DNA of 64,000 nucleotides from Scleromitrula shiraiana (GCA_028455995.1 JABELC010000006.1:124001-188000), one strand, 5' to 3'. Shown: positions 1 to 13,139, counted from the stretch's first letter. The notes: generated from the letters alone by a model not told the origin. A program made the numbers and translations.

Positions 1-521
1 ATCTTCCCTCCCAACTGCAAAATCTTGCTTTTTCTATATTCAAACTCAGTTGTACCTTCTCAAGCCATAGCGGCTAAAATGGTGAAAGCTGGCTCAGGTC
101 ACCATGTGAAGCATTTTCATCCTGATTCGAATCATCATGCTTTTATTGATTGATGCCTTCGAAGCGTGTCTTGACAAAGTTGGGATTATCATTGGATATG
201 ATCATTCCTATCCAATCACAGAGGTATCCCCAGATTACGTTGCATCGGAATAAAGATCTCGGAATAATGACAATCCCGCTTCTCATTAATCCGACTACCA
301 CATTTTTCTGCATATTGTTCTGATATCAGTAGGTAGTATAACGTCACCAACTCAGCAATTTGAGGGATATCTAAACCTCGCAAATCATGTTTTCAGGAAG
401 TGTGATTTCATTTACCGATCGCATGAACAGCTCAAGCTTTATGTGGATTTGGCTGGCTGATTGGCGGCATGCTGTCAAATCAGTTTTGCCTTATCTTCTC
501 AATTGGGTACGTGCGAGTGTG

Positions 522-528
522 TATAAAA
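522..528 (+). promoter_or_regulatory. TATA box of the FAD oxidoreductase gene
   Basis: A TATAAAA motif lies 119 bp before the ATG at 647, in otherwise non-coding DNA. Spacing is plausible for a fungal core promoter with a short 5' leader. The transcription start itself is not visible. Confidence 0.45.
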
Positions 529-646
529 GGTCCAAGTATATCTGGTCAATTTCCAAGTGGTATGAGACTTCTAAGCTACAAGTTTAGTCACAAGAAGATC
601 GTTCAACTCACATTATCCACATATACAATCCAATCTATCTGCAACA

Positions 647-2111
647 ATGGTCGCCATCATCACTACTTCTAAATCTCCTACCACTGGGTTTCCAGTCCCA
701 AATCCCACGAAGTCCTACTGGCAAACACCACCCCTCCCAATCGCAAATCATCGCACAACTGCTGATTTGCCCCAAGCCACCGAGTACTGTATTATTGGAT
801 CTGGCATCACAGGTGCTAGCATTGCACACAAACTTCTCATTGAGAATCCTTCTGCTAAGATCCTCATGCTCGAGGCTCGCACCGCTTGCTCCGGAGCTAC
901 AGGCCGAAATGGTGGCCATTGTCGCGCGGGATGGTATCTAGCATTTGCAAAGAATGTAGCCAGATGGGGAGAAGATGAGGCATTGAGGCTCGAGGCATTG
1001 GAGAAGACGAATGTTCAAAATGTGACACAGTTGATCCGTGATTTAGGTCTGGAAAGTCAATCCGACCTCAAGGCATGTGAGACAGCTGATGTATTCATCG
1101 ACCCTATTCAATGGGAGAAGTGTCTCAATAGTTTGAAAGCAAGAGATAGGGCCATCGCTAGTATGAGAACAAATACGGCGGAAGCTGAAAGTGCTGGAAG
1201 GCCCACAAAGAGTGATTATACAATTCTGCAGGCTGATGAAGCACGAGAGAAACTTCTGTACCCCACAGCAGTCGGTGCTGTGCTTTTCAATGCATACACA
1301 CTTAGTCCTTATAAGTTTGTGTGCGCATTATTAGGGGAAAGTTTACAGCAAGGCATGAATTTACAGACCAACACTTTAGTCACATCGATCGAACCCCTAG
1401 ATTATCCACACTCGACACCAGAAGTGAGATGGATGATACGTTCAGAAAGAGGAGATGTGAAAGCTAAACATGTCATTCTAGCCACAAACGCTTACACGGG
1501 GGCTCTTTACTCGCCCCTTTCCTCTTGGATTACTCCAACAAGAGGACAAATCGCTGCTATCAGACCTGGAAGCAACATTGCGGGATCACCAGTTTTGAGA
1601 CGAAGTTGTAATATCAACGATGTTGGGGGAAGTCCATACTATCATTCTCGTGCCCCTGGATTAAATGGCGAGGGGGATATACTTATAGGTGATTTCTGCT
1701 ACATTTCAATAATATGTGATAGCTAACAGTAGTCTAGGAGGTGGACGTAGTATGTCACGCAATTTCGAGCAGCCAGTTTTCGATGACTCAGAGTTACACC
1801 CTGTAATCTCCAAATACTTAACTAAAATACTAGCGTCGTATTTTGGAGCCGAAACGTGGGGTGAGAATCCTAAAGATCCGGTTGTGCAGGAATGGACCGG
1901 AATCATGGGATATACGCGGGATGCTCAGCCAACTATTGGACAGGCCCCCGGGAGAGAGGGATTGTGGATTTGCGCGGGATTTCATGGCCATGGTATGGCT
2001 TTGACGTTTCAATCTGCGGAGGCTTTGGTGCAGATGATGTTTGGTAATGGGGCTGAGGTCGATAAGTGGTTACCTAGATCTTATAGATTGGAGAGAGTAC
2101 CGGGAATTTGA
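647..2111 (+). CDS. FAD-dependent oxidoreductase (DAO family), one intron
   Basis: Two exons, 647-1688 and 1738-2111, give 471 residues. The 49-bp intron (1689-1737) starts GTGATT, has a GCTAAC branch point and ends TAG; splicing restores a glycine-rich stretch (ILIGGGRS) and stays in frame to the stop. An N-terminal Rossmann motif GSGITG (residues 51-56) binds the ADP part of FAD. It is followed by ATGRNGGHCRAG (about 84-95) and a C-terminal CAGFHGHGMA motif, both typical of the D-amino-acid-oxidase-like (DAO) family. There is no signal peptide, so the protein is probably intracellular. The start ATG has a good context (ACAATGG). Substrate cannot be read from the sequence; a secondary amine or amino acid is likely for the family. 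It converges on the alkyl-sulfatase gene. The gene looks intact. Confidence 0.88.
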
Positions 2112-2541
2112 GCGGTAGTAGGAGATATCCGAGCAACAAGAATACTAGTTAATTTATATGGTGGTTATGAAGCACAATTTTTACGAACTCGTATTATGAA
2201 AGATTTCATATTGAAATATAGGAAGTAAGCTTTTTTGCTCTGGTCATAGTAAGAAACAGGAAATGATGAGGGTATAGCCCTCACGAGAAGTACCGAATAA
2301 ATGGCAAAAGACCTAATTAATCGAAAGAGAGAAAGAAACACAATTAATCGCTGCTGGAAAAATAATTTGAAGTACTTTTGGTGTGATAGAAAATCTTGAA
2401 GTCAATGACGCAACAGTCATTCCCAAATACTACCAAGCAAACATCGAGTAACCCAAGAAATCAATAAAGAAAATTCAAACTCAGCTGCTACTGGTTGAGC
2501 AAAAGCCATTGAGAGTCCGGGCAGCACATCCATATCCCTGC
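2112..2541. other. Convergent intergenic region
   Basis: A 430-bp tail-to-tail spacer between the oxidoreductase and alkyl-sulfatase stop codons. It should hold both 3' UTRs and polyadenylation signals. No gene is seen. Confidence 0.6.
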
Positions 2542-4527
2542 TTAAGGTGTAACAATATTAAAAGCAAGATTCGGTACCGTAATCAACGCTGTAATTTTCC
2601 CCCAAGCCGTCTCATCCCCGGCCGCATCAAGCTTATCAATACTCGGCTCTTTGCCGGCCGCCGCCTTCCCAACCAGAGCTGCAAGAGCCTGATGATCAAG
2701 CCAGATAGTCAAATCACTCCCCTTGTTCGGCTTATCACCTCCAGGTTCCACATATAAAATAGCATGACCAGTCAATGCCGCATTACTCAATCTCAAATGC
2801 CAACCAGCACCCTTCTTTCCAAATTGTTCCATATCCGAAACCATGAAATCGATGGTAATTTGCTTTTCGAGGTAAACCTTTGGATGTTCGATTGCTTGTG
2901 GACCATTGATACGGATCGCCATTGTATCGAACAATTCATCAAAATTAAGAGCCATTAGTGTCTGAGGGGCCATGACATTGAGCGCCGGCTGAGGGCCATG
3001 CTCTAGCTCAAAAGCTCCCGTAAGATAGATATTGCGCCAGGTTCCATTTTCCGCGCCTAAGCCTAGCTCCTCATAAACATCACGCAGCATATACTTTGCT
3101 TTTCTTGCGAGCTCGCCATCTCTCACTTTCTCACTGGAATCGCTCTGAGTTGCGAAAACTAGGTTATTCAAAAGGGTAGCGGCAAATCGAGGATTTTTAT
3201 CTACGAAGAAATATTTTTCGGCAAACTGGTAGACTTTCTCGTAGCCTCCCATACAGTTCACTAGTTCTGTAGCTTCTTGGGCTGGGGGAAGTGGCCACAG
3301 ATGAGCGGGATTGCCATCAAACCACCCCATGTACTTGTCATACACCGCCTTCGTATTGTGACTAATGGAACCATAGTAGCCTCGGAGATGACTCTCTGTA
3401 CTCAAAGTGGGAGGCATTTTGATATTCTCCGCGATTTCCAATGGCGTTGCTCCATTGTTGAGTTGTCGAAGAGATTCATTGTGGAGATATGCGTAGTAAT
3501 CACGTTGCTCGGCTAGGAAGTTCACAACGAGTGGTTCTTCCTCTTCGTTCCATGTCGGCCAGTGGTGACTGGCAAATACTACATCTGTCTTGTCACCGAA
3601 AAGACTGATAGTCTCATCCAAGTATCGAGACCAGAGTCTTGCATCACGCACAGGCGCACCTCGAAGCGTCTGAATATTATGCAGAGTATGAGTGGCATTC
3701 TCGGCTGCACAGAGTGCTCTGTAGTGAGGGAAATAGAAGTTCACCTCCGCAGGAGCTTCAGTCCCAGGGGTAAGTTGACAGACAATCTCTATGCCTTCAA
3801 TCTTGTTTTTCAGCTTGAGGGGGCCATTTTCCCTGATGATATGAGTCGGTGCCAAAAGCGAACAGGTTCCAGTCGATAGTGCCTGTCCGAGCCCACTGCC
3901 AATTTGACCGAAGGGCGATTTTTCTAATGCTTCGCCATACATGTAGATAGATCGGCGAGCCATTGCTACCCCAGCATATATGTTCTCACTTACTGCATGC
4001 TCGAGAAAACCTTCTGGACCATAAATTTGAAGGGTATTGCCATCCTTCTCCAAGATTCTAGCAATTGCTTCCGCCCCACCAAAATGATCCGCATGGCAAT
4101 GCGTATACATGAGGGCCCTAATATCCGCTTCTTTGCCATGTCTCTCTCTATGTTCTAGCTGATAGAGTTTGATGGCTCTTCTCGCAGTCTCAACCGATGT
4201 CAAACAGTCAATAATGATGATTTCGTTTGTATTTGGGATTTTTACAATTGTCATGTTTGCAAGATCAAGCCCGCGAACTTGATAGATGCCATCGGTGACG
4301 TGATATAGACCTGCAGTCACACTGCAGAGCTGTCCCTGTCTCCATAATGATCTATTGGCCGTAGGAGGACATTCCTCTTGCAAAAATGCATAAGCATCGG
4401 CGTTCCAGATCACTACTGGCTCCCCAGTCTTTGATTTATCGTCGGAATAGATGTAGGGATCATCGATTGGTCGCAGCAGACCGCGTTGAGCGAACTCAAA
4501 ATCTCGATTGTGTTCCGGGGATTCCAT
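2542..4527 (-). CDS. Alkyl sulfatase, metallo-beta-lactamase fold (BDS1/SdsA1-like)
   Basis: One uninterrupted frame of 661 residues from the ATG at 4527. The binuclear zinc motif THCHADHFGG (about 142-151) is complete: H143, H145, D147, H148. Further expected ligands sit at E257 (PGTEAPAE), E276 (AAENATHTLHN) and H321 (ASHHWPTW), with spacing close to that of Pseudomonas SdsA1. Order: metallo-beta-lactamase domain, helical dimerisation domain (about 340-490), C-terminal SCP2-like domain (about 540-661), which is the full architecture of type III alkyl sulfatases that cleave primary or secondary alkyl sulfates such as dodecyl sulfate. Yeast BDS1 belongs to this family, and a bacterial origin has been proposed for it. 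No clear signal peptide is present. The gene lacks introns, unlike the neighbouring oxidoreductase. It appears functional. Confidence 0.92.
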   Translation of the reverse strand: MESPEHNRDFEFAQRGLLRPIDDPYIYSDDKSKTGEPVVIWNADAYAFLQEECPPTANRSLWRQGQLCSVTAGLYHVTDGIYQVRGLDLANMTIVKIPNTNEIIIIDCLTSVETARRAIKLYQLEHRERHGKEADIRALMYTHCHADHFGGAEAIARILEKDGNTLQIYGPEGFLEHAVSENIYAGVAMARRSIYMYGEALEKSPFGQIGSGLGQALSTGTCSLLAPTHIIRENGPLKLKNKIEGIEIVCQLTPGTEAPAEVNFYFPHYRALCAAENATHTLHNIQTLRGAPVRDARLWSRYLDETISLFGDKTDVVFASHHWPTWNEEEEPLVVNFLAEQRDYYAYLHNESLRQLNNGATPLEIAENIKMPPTLSTESHLRGYYGSISHNTKAVYDKYMGWFDGNPAHLWPLPPAQEATELVNCMGGYEKVYQFAEKYFFVDKNPRFAATLLNNLVFATQSDSSEKVRDGELARKAKYMLRDVYEELGLGAENGTWRNIYLTGAFELEHGPQPALNVMAPQTLMALNFDELFDTMAIRINGPQAIEHPKVYLEKQITIDFMVSDMEQFGKKGAGWHLRLSNAALTGHAILYVEPGGDKPNKGSDLTIWLDHQALAALVGKAAAGKEPSIDKLDAAGDETAWGKITALITVPNLAFNIVTP

Positions 4528-5912
4528 ACTCAGTATGAAGAACGAAATAGAAGGAGAAACACGGGATTTAACGACTCTGGTTGAGTGATAGGCTGTTTGA
4601 GAATGTTGAATCGTTGGAATTTAGTTTGGAGAACTGCAATGGGTTGAATAGCAAATTAACGAAGGGATTTCATCCATGTTTGGCTTTAATCTACATACCT
4701 CCGTGGTTGATACATCATAAAGCCTGGTCGTGAAGCCATTTCTTGATGCATGCCAAACTTTCGAATTGATGTATCCCGCTTCAAGAAATTCACAAATCGT
4801 ATCTAGCCATTTCTTGGAAGCACAAATATAATTGCCAAGTATTCAAATGCCCTAATTGAGCCACTGACATACGAGAAAAAGGTCCGTCGAGGTGTGTGTA
4901 GCAGAATTACCCCGCAGTTCAATTATATATGAATAGTTACACACATTAGAGCCCCTATAAAATAGTTAGATAAAGAAAATTATCAACTTTCAAGATGGTG
5001 AGGTTTGAATCTTTCTGAGGCTACACACGTTTCTACATAACATGCCGGCTGACGAATTAGTTCTATTTAACGGATCTTCCCCACTCTTGTAAAGGCTCCC
5101 CCTCCTACCAAGCCTTCCAGTCGGAAATTGAGATTGCATCTGTATAGTTCTTCCAAGCTATCAAAAGATGCATAATTACCTTGGCGATCGGCTCAAGCCG
5201 ACACCGATTTTAGTTGTGCAATGCGGGCAAGATTCCCTGTTGGCACTATATCCCTAACAACGAGGCTTCATTTACCTCTTCCGCTTAGATTCTCCTCAGT
5301 AACTGTTAGCTTGGTAGTATGCCACTTGGCAAATTAAAATTGAGCAACCCAATGGCACTAAACTCAGAGGAGATACAACTTTTGTAACCTTATCCGTGTT
5401 GGTTTCGTTCACAATGAGCTCCGTTTCATGCTTGGGGTAATATATCTATCCCACAATACTCAGAAATCTTTCAAGGGCGATAGAATAGAGGTGTCCTACT
5501 AGGGCTGATGAGGTTGTGTTTCCGGTTGATCAAGAATGAGAATTTGATATCTGACTGTGAACCTGTAACGGATTTGACCTTGGAGATCGAACGATTTCTC
5601 TCAACACCCCTCATTATTGATGGGTGCTGATTTTTCCGAGCCAATAAAGGAAAGAATTTATGCATATGCGTTGATTGCAGTGGCGTATAAACTGATGTTT
5701 CGCAGTATTACCGAAATACGAGAGACAGCTTGATTTATATGGAAGATGTTTTCTTAATTTTTGACTCTTGCATAGTGAGATAGATTGGTTGCAAATTAAC
5801 GTGAAGTGTGTAGAAGATTTAATCAGAATAACATTATTCTACGCACAATAATGTATGCCAGTTAATCTATGCGTTGAAGTACTATCTTATGGCAGGTAGA
5901 AAGAAGGAAGTG
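4528..5912. other. Intergenic region, alkyl-sulfatase promoter side
   Basis: About 1.4 kb of normal-composition DNA upstream of the alkyl-sulfatase ATG and ahead of the inverted-repeat element at 5913. Only short open frames are present, none with a recognisable domain or good start. It presumably contains the alkyl-sulfatase promoter. No RNA gene was recognised. Confidence 0.5.
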
Positions 5913-6117
5913 CCCTACGGTATCACGTATTCAGGGATTTCTTGAATACCATTTAAAGAAAGAAATTTTCATATTATAATTGAAATTTTAATTGCACTAT
6001 AAATTGATTTTTAAGGAATGATCTTTTATTAATACAAATTCAATTTAGATTTTTTATTAATTTTTGGGTTTATTTTGAGTAATTATATAAAATTAGATTA
6101 ATATAGAGTTTATATAT

Positions 6118-6200
6118 AAAATTAATGTATTTTTATTTATATTTATATATAAAATTAGTGTATTTTTATTTGTATTTATATATAAAATTAGTGTATTTTT
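6118..6200. repeat. 33-bp tandem repeat
   Basis: The word AAAATTA(A/G)TGTATTTTT recurs at 6118, 6151 and 6184, giving a 33-bp period over about 2.6 units. It lies in the left arm of the TIR element and is AT-only apart from single Gs. Confidence 0.7.
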
Positions 6201-6546
6201 GTTTTTAAATTTATTATATATTATTAATAATAGTTAATATGCTTTATTATTTTTTAATTTAATTAATATATTAAGATTAACTCCACATTTTTTTTATTAT
6301 TAATATATTTAAATTAATATTAATATATATTAAAAAATAATATAAATATATTTTTAAATTTTATAAAAAATCATTTTTATTTAAAATAATAAAGTTGTTA
6401 ATTTTTTAAATCAATTAAAAAAAAACGACTATATAAAAATAATTATAGTTTTATAGTCTAAAATTATATTATTTATATAAATTAAATCAAATTAATAAAG
6501 AATTAAATAAATCTTTAATTAATAAAAATTTAAAGTTGAATAATAA

Positions 6547-6707
6547 TGTGGTTTTACTTCGGTTAAGTCGTACGATTATGGTATTGTGGTTTGTGTTTGA
6601 TATTCTTTTTGTTATTAATTTATTTATGGTATAGATTGTCAAATCGTATATATGTACAATTGTGGTTATGTATTATCATATACTACCTTGTGATCTATAT
6701 TCTAATA
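6547..6707. repeat. Copy A left LTR
   Basis: A 161-bp repeat starting TGTGGTTTTACTTCGG and ending TCTAATA (CCCAACA after C-to-T changes). It aligns with the right LTR at 12981-13139 and with the LTRs of copies B and C. Confidence 0.9.
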
Positions 6708-7999
6708 TTGATATTATTTAAAAAAAAAGAAAGTTAAACTAAACTTATTATATATTATAATATTATTTTTCTTTATCTTTTTATAAAATAAATCAAAAAG
6801 TTGAAATATATATAAATAATATAATAAAAGAAAGTGTTTAAAGAAAGTATGTGTAGGGTCGTAATTATTATTATTTTAGTAAACATTATTTTTAAAGAGG
6901 TTATTTTTGAATCGAAATAATGATATTTTGGTGATTTTAGTAGATGTTATTATTCTCTATATTTTTTTTATATTAATTCTTTATACTTTTACATTTTTCT
7001 GTATTAATTCTTTATGCTATTGTATCTTTTTTGTTATATTTTTTTTGTTATATTTTTTCTATTATAATATGTTAATGTATTGTATAGATTAATTTATAAT
7101 AAATGTTGGTTTGAACAATTATAATTTATTCTATTAGATAAATAAAATAATTTATTTATATTTAATCTATTTTTTTGTATCAATGTTGATTTTATTAATG
7201 TTAATAAGGTTTTTAAGAGTAGTACAAAGTTTCGATTTTGTTATTATATTAGCGAGGTTTGTGTTGTTAATGATTTATTTAATCTTTGTAATTTTTCTAT
7301 ATTTGTATAATTAATAAATAAAGGCTAGATCGATTATTAGACATTTTTTTTAAAAAATATTAAATCTAACTAAATATTCATAAAATAATTTTAAATTAAT
7401 ATAGATTATAAAAAGTATAAAGCCGATTATGATTTTTTTATTGATTAATCGATTTATAATTTTGTTAATATTAGATTTGATTATGATAGCAATATCAAAT
7501 CTATATTTTATTTTGTACAATTTTAAAGCAAAAACGCTTTATATAATTTATTTGTATTTAATAAAAAATTAGTAAATAATATTTACATTATTATCTTTAT
7601 CAACAAATATTATAATAAAATCAATTTAAAAAAAAAAATCAATATTATTTATAAAACTTATATCGATAAAACAAATCACTTATAATAATTTCATTTTAAA
7701 AAAAACAAATATAAAGCTATAATTAAAATTATCAATTTACTATTAAATATATTTATTAAAAATGTTTATATCATTTTTAATTAAATTAATAATTTAAACT
7801 ATATATAATAAATCAAATAATACTTTTAATTAACAAACGCTTACAATATATACACCACAAATTTACTAAACAATATACTATTCTTTTAAAAAAATATTTT
7901 TCTTGATTTTTATATATAATTTAAAATTAATAAAAAAATATTTTATAAAATAAAATTTATTATATTATCGTTTTTAAATAAATATAATTACGCTATTTT

Positions 8000-8700
8000 T
8001 ATTAATTTAAATTAAAACATTATTAAATTCAAGAAAAGAATCAATAATTAATTATTTTTATACTTTTGAAAAATAATCTTTTTTTTTGATTTAAACTTTT
8101 TCTTCATCTGTAAATTCTTTATTAATAAAAATAAAAATATTATTAATTTATAATTCGATTATATTTAGTTTTTTATTTTTATTAATATAAAGTAAATAAC
8201 TATTAAATAAAAAAAAAATCATTTCAAAAGTTTTTATATAATAACCATAATATATAAAATACCAATAATTTCTTGATTTTGCAATATCATAAAACAAATA
8301 TACAATTTTAAAGATTATATTTAATTCAAAATCTATTTCTAATAAAAGTTTAATATAAAATATACAAATCAAAAATATTTCTAATTGAATATATACCTAT
8401 AATATATCATAAAGATATAATTAGATATATCAATATATATTCCATAAAATTACAAAACAAAATATAATTTTATAATTAATATATTAAATAATAAAGAATT
8501 CTATTAAAATTATTTTTTTGCTTTTATTATTATAGCTTTAAATTATTAATCTAAACTTTTCAAATATCTTTAATATACCTTTATTTTTAATAGAATCAAT
8601 AAATTTATTATAAAAAATTTAGGTATTTTTTAATATATCATTTTTTTCGATAATTTTAAATATATCTTTTTTCAATAAACTATTTATTTTTTTTTTACAA
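8000..8700 (-). pseudogene. Copia reverse transcriptase remnant, copy A
   Basis: Minus-strand translation across stops shows the fungal copia RT order: a frame reading EK(S/F)RL(V/I)I near 8530-8560, then a QSP-like block, and then LYDIAKSRNYWY (8148-8372), the counterpart of the conserved LYGIAESG block. Expected glutamine, tryptophan and glycine codons are replaced by stops or by RIP-type substitutions. Non-functional. Confidence 0.7.
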
Positions 8701-9029
8701 AATAAACAAAATTGATTTATAATTAATAAAAAATTTATAATAATATATATACTAAAAATGTTTTTAATAATATAATTATTATTATTATTATTATCAAAAT
8801 ATATTTGATTATATTCTAAAATTTACTTTTAATAAAGAATTTCGACTATTAACTTTAAATATAAAATTAAAATAGAAACTAAATTAGAAATAAACTTCTT
8901 GTTTAATATATAAATACTTTTTTTTAATTAAAATATTTTTGAATTATCAAAATCTTTATCATTAATTAAATTTAAAATAAAATTTTTTATTAATAAAAAA
9001 TCAATTATATTATTAAATAATTTATTAAA

Positions 9030-9500
9030 TATTTTAAATTTTTTTTTATATAGTTTTATTAAAATACTTCTAAATTCTTTATTAAAATTATTTATTTTGA
9101 TTATATATATTTAATTTTTTATTTTGATAAATTTATATAGTCCATCCCAAATACCTTTTTTTTAATAAATAAAAATTAAAAATTCAAATTCAAAATTATA
9201 TAAATAAAATATAGATAATCTATTACATTAATATAAAACATTTATTATTATTCATTTAATATATTCTTTTTATACTTCATCTATTGTTTTATTAATTACA
9301 ATAATACATTATAAAATAAATAAAATAAAAAAATCAAAAAATATTAAACAAAAAAATATATCAAATACTAATAAAATAAAAATAAGATTATTTAAACTAA
9401 CAATATCATTAACAGCTTTAATAATTATTTATAATCTCATATCCTTATTAATTTTTTTAACACTTTCGAATTCTTTAATAATAATTATATATACTTATTG
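9030..9500 (-). pseudogene. Copia integrase C-terminal remnant, copy A
   Basis: The minus strand reads KAVNDIVSLNG and LLVFGIF near 9370-9435, preceded by KEFESVEKINRDMRL (9427-9480) and followed by GIWD near 9140. This matches the integrase C-terminal module (A-V-N-D...LLVFG...WxGPYK) of fungal Ty1/copia polyproteins. It is broken by RIP-type stops. Confidence 0.65.
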
Positions 9501-12500
9501 AATTACTTTATAATAACATTTGATTATTCCAACAAAATAATAAATTTCAATAAATACATATTTAATTTTAATTATAATTATATAAACATTATTAATAAAA
9601 TCTTTTTCTATAAAATAAATTTTTTAATTATAAACAATTAACTTAAAAAAACTATTATAAATATTGATCTATATAAAGCAAAATACATTCTATATTATCA
9701 TTATTAATAAATTTTTAATAAAATATATAATATTAAATTAAATTATTTTATTAATAATATAAAAAACAAAATTATTATTAATATACATTATATTAATTAT
9801 AATAATAAAATTGAATTCTATATCATTATAAAATTTAAACTTAAATTTTTTAAATTTATTAATATAAAATTAGTATTTCTTATAATACTTTATAAATTAT
9901 TTTAATTATTTATAATTAAATTTATCTTTATAATTAGTATAATTAAATAAATTATATAATTTCTTAATAAAAAAATATTCTATTTATTTATAAATACAAT
10001 ATAGTTTAATTTTAAATAAATAATATTTTATATTTATATTTAATAATTCTATAATAAATTACTAAAATTCTTAAAAAAAAATTAACTAATTAATAAATAT
10101 ATATCTATAATATTTAATAATCTTCCATATTTTATTATTAATATATTAAAATTCATTTTTAATATTATTAAATAAAATTTAAATATAATCTATATTTACA
10201 AAATTTAATAAAAATAAAATATTTATATTAATAATATAGATATCAATTATATTAATTAGATTAATAATTAAAATAATTCTAATAAAAAAAGTATTATCAA
10301 AATCAAATTTAAAATTTATAATTAAATCTAAAATCTTTATATTAATTCAAATAAATTTTTATAATACTAAAAACTATTTATAATTAATAATTGATTATTT
10401 TATAATGTTAAAATCAATTATTATATTAATAAACTTATATTCACTATAATGTTTAATCTATAAATAAATCTCGAATTTTTGATCAATCTTATTAATATAA
10501 ATATATAAAATGATTAAATTGTTAAATTTTATAATAAAATTATTATAATTATTATCTATAATAATATAAAAACTATATAAAATAATAAATACTTTAATAT
10601 TATTATTATTATTATTATTATTAAAATATAATTTTAATTAAAATACTTCAATTTTTTCGATTATATAAATAAAATCATTATTTTTATCATATTTATTTTG
10701 AATATATTAATTATAATTTTTATTAAAATTTTATATATTATTAAAACCAAATCTTGATTTTATTTTTTAATTAAATTTTTTTTTATTGCAATTCATTTTT
10801 CAAAAATATATCTAATTAACTAATATCTTTCTTTTTTATAAATATAATATATTTTTTATTTTTAATTATAATAATTATTATTAAATCAAAAAACTTAACT
10901 ATTAAAATATATATTTTTATTTTAAATTCAAAAATTATTATTACTTCAATTATTTCTTTAAAATTATTGATCATTAAAATTTTATTCAATTATATCATCA
11001 TCTTTTTTTTTAAAAAACAATTCATCTTTAAATTTATTCTTTATACTTTTTTATATTATAATAAATATATAAATTTTTATAACTACAACAATAAATATTT
11101 TAAATAAATCTAAATATCTTTAAAAACATATAAAATAATTCTAATAAATTATAAAAAATTTCATTATATAAATAAAATCACCATATATTTTTAATAATAA
11201 TTTAAACTTCATAATATATATTTTATTAAATAAAATTTTATATAATTATCTAATTAATTTTAATAAATTATTTATAATAATAATACAAAAAATAATTTTA
11301 AATCAATTATTATATATATTACACTTTTATTCTTTATTTTTAAATATTTTTTAAAATTCTTTAATAATTATTTCTTAATTAATATTTAAGTTTTTATATT
11401 TAATAATATTATAATAATATTTTTAAATATTTTTATATAATATAAATAAAATATTAAAATATCAATATTATTTAAATAAGTTAATTTATTTATAATTATC
11501 CTTATAAATAATTAATTTATATTTAATACTATTTGTTTAATTATTATATTTATTATTATTTAATATATAGCATTTTACAAGACTTTCAAACTATTTGCTA
11601 ATATCAAATAGAATAAAATCAATCTTAAAATCTTTAAAATTTAAATAATTAAAAAGATTATTTTTAAAATTAAAATCGAAGTTAGAATTAAAATTATTAT
11701 TATTACTATCTTCTTTTTTAATAAATATTAATTCAAAATTAAATTCCTTAAAATTAAATAATTTCTTTTTTTTTTATTTATCTTTTTTATCCTTTTTACC
11801 TTTATTTTTAATTTTATTTTTTTAAATAAAATCGATAATAAAATTTTTTCTATCTTTCTTTTTTAAATTATTGAATTTCTTAATTATTATAATAAAAATA
11901 TTTAATTATACATTGAATTATATATTATAAATTATTACATCTATCATTTTTAACATTTATTTAAATAAAGCCTTAAAAAAGAATATAAAAATCAAACTAA
12001 TACTAATATCAAAGTCAACAAAAACATTAATACTAAATTCTTGCAGAAATCGCTTAAAAAATCATAATATAAAAAAATTCTTTTTCTAAATTATAATAAA
12101 ATATTTTAAAATCTAATTCGCAAAATCATTTTTAAATATTTATAAAATATTATCATCAAAAATATAATAATAAATATATTTTAAAATCTTAAATCAAATA
12201 TATAATAAAAAAGTTTTATTATCAAAATTGTTTTTAAAATTAAATTTATCTTCAAATAATTCACAAAACTCATTATATTCTTTAAAATCTTAATTTAAAA
12301 AAAAATAATTTAAAAAAAAGGAATTTTTTCTTATCATATTGATTCAAAAAAAAGAATTAAATAAAAATATTTATATAAATGATTAAAAAAAGATATCATA
12401 TTCTAACAAAAAGAATAAATTCTTTATTATCATGTAGAAAAAATTAAAGAAAGGAAAAAAAAAAGGAGAAAATAAATTATTATAAAATAAATAAAGATTT

Positions 12501-12980
12501 GTTTATTTTTGAGGAATATTTTTAAATTCTTATAAATCTTATTAATTTAAAAATAATAATATCTTTAAATAAAAATCAGAGTTTTTCAATATAATTTCCA
12601 TAAATCTAAAAATAATGAATATATGAAAAAAAATAAAAAAAAGAAATAAAAAAAAAGTGATAAAAGAGATCTCGTCGTTATTGAAATTTTGAAGATATTA
12701 TAAAAATCGCTAAAAAATATCTTAAAAAGATAGAAATTGAAAAGTTTGAAATATTAAAAAATTAAGTTTTAAAAAAACCAGGCTAAAAACATACATAATA
12801 AACGTAAAAACTTATAATATCACCTTAACACCTATATATTCTATCTTAACACTATATATTATTTTTAATTAAAACGCTTTACTAATATTTCAAATTCAAT
12901 TCCAATCTTTTTAAAAATATTTCCATTATTATAATATTATTTTAATATTTATAATATTTGATCTATACAATATTGATTAA

Positions 12981-13139
12981 TATAATTTTACTTTAATTAA
13001 ATTATATAATTATAATACTATAATTTATATTTGATATTCTTTTTATTATTAATCTATCTATAATACAGATTATTAAATTGTATATATACGATTATGGTTA
13101 TATGCTGTCACATGCTACCTTGTGATCTATATCCCAACA
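12981..13139. repeat. Copy A right LTR
   Basis: A 159-bp copy with a RIP-altered start (TATAATTTTACTTTAA for TGTGGTTTTACTTCGG) and an intact CCCAACA end, followed directly by the AATAA duplication. Confidence 0.9.

Larger units (their letters stand above)
6547..13139 (-). mobile_element. Ty1/copia retrotransposon, copy A (full length, RIP-degraded)
   Basis: A 6593-bp element bounded by TGTGG... and ...CCCAACA with about 160-bp LTRs. Perfect AATAA target duplications lie at 6542-6546 and 13140-13144. Coding sense is the minus strand, where the canonical LTR starts TGTTGGGATATAG. Minus-strand remnants run gag-like lysine-rich stretch (about 11.6-12 kb), integrase C-terminal region (about 9.0-9.5 kb), then reverse transcriptase (about 8.0-8.7 kb). 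That integrase-before-RT order is the copia order. Reading frames are cut by many TAA/TAG codons of RIP type. The same family occurs as copies B and C downstream. Confidence 0.93.

Noticed and set aside
5471..5665. Minus-strand 64-codon frame
   Set aside because: Short, no domain, and no supporting start or neighbour context.
6907..7092. Hydrophobic plus-strand frame, with a similar one at 28362-28565
   Set aside because: It lies at the same relative position, antisense, in copies A and C. Its conservation reflects shared retroelement sequence, and AT-rich DNA gives hydrophobic translations by default.
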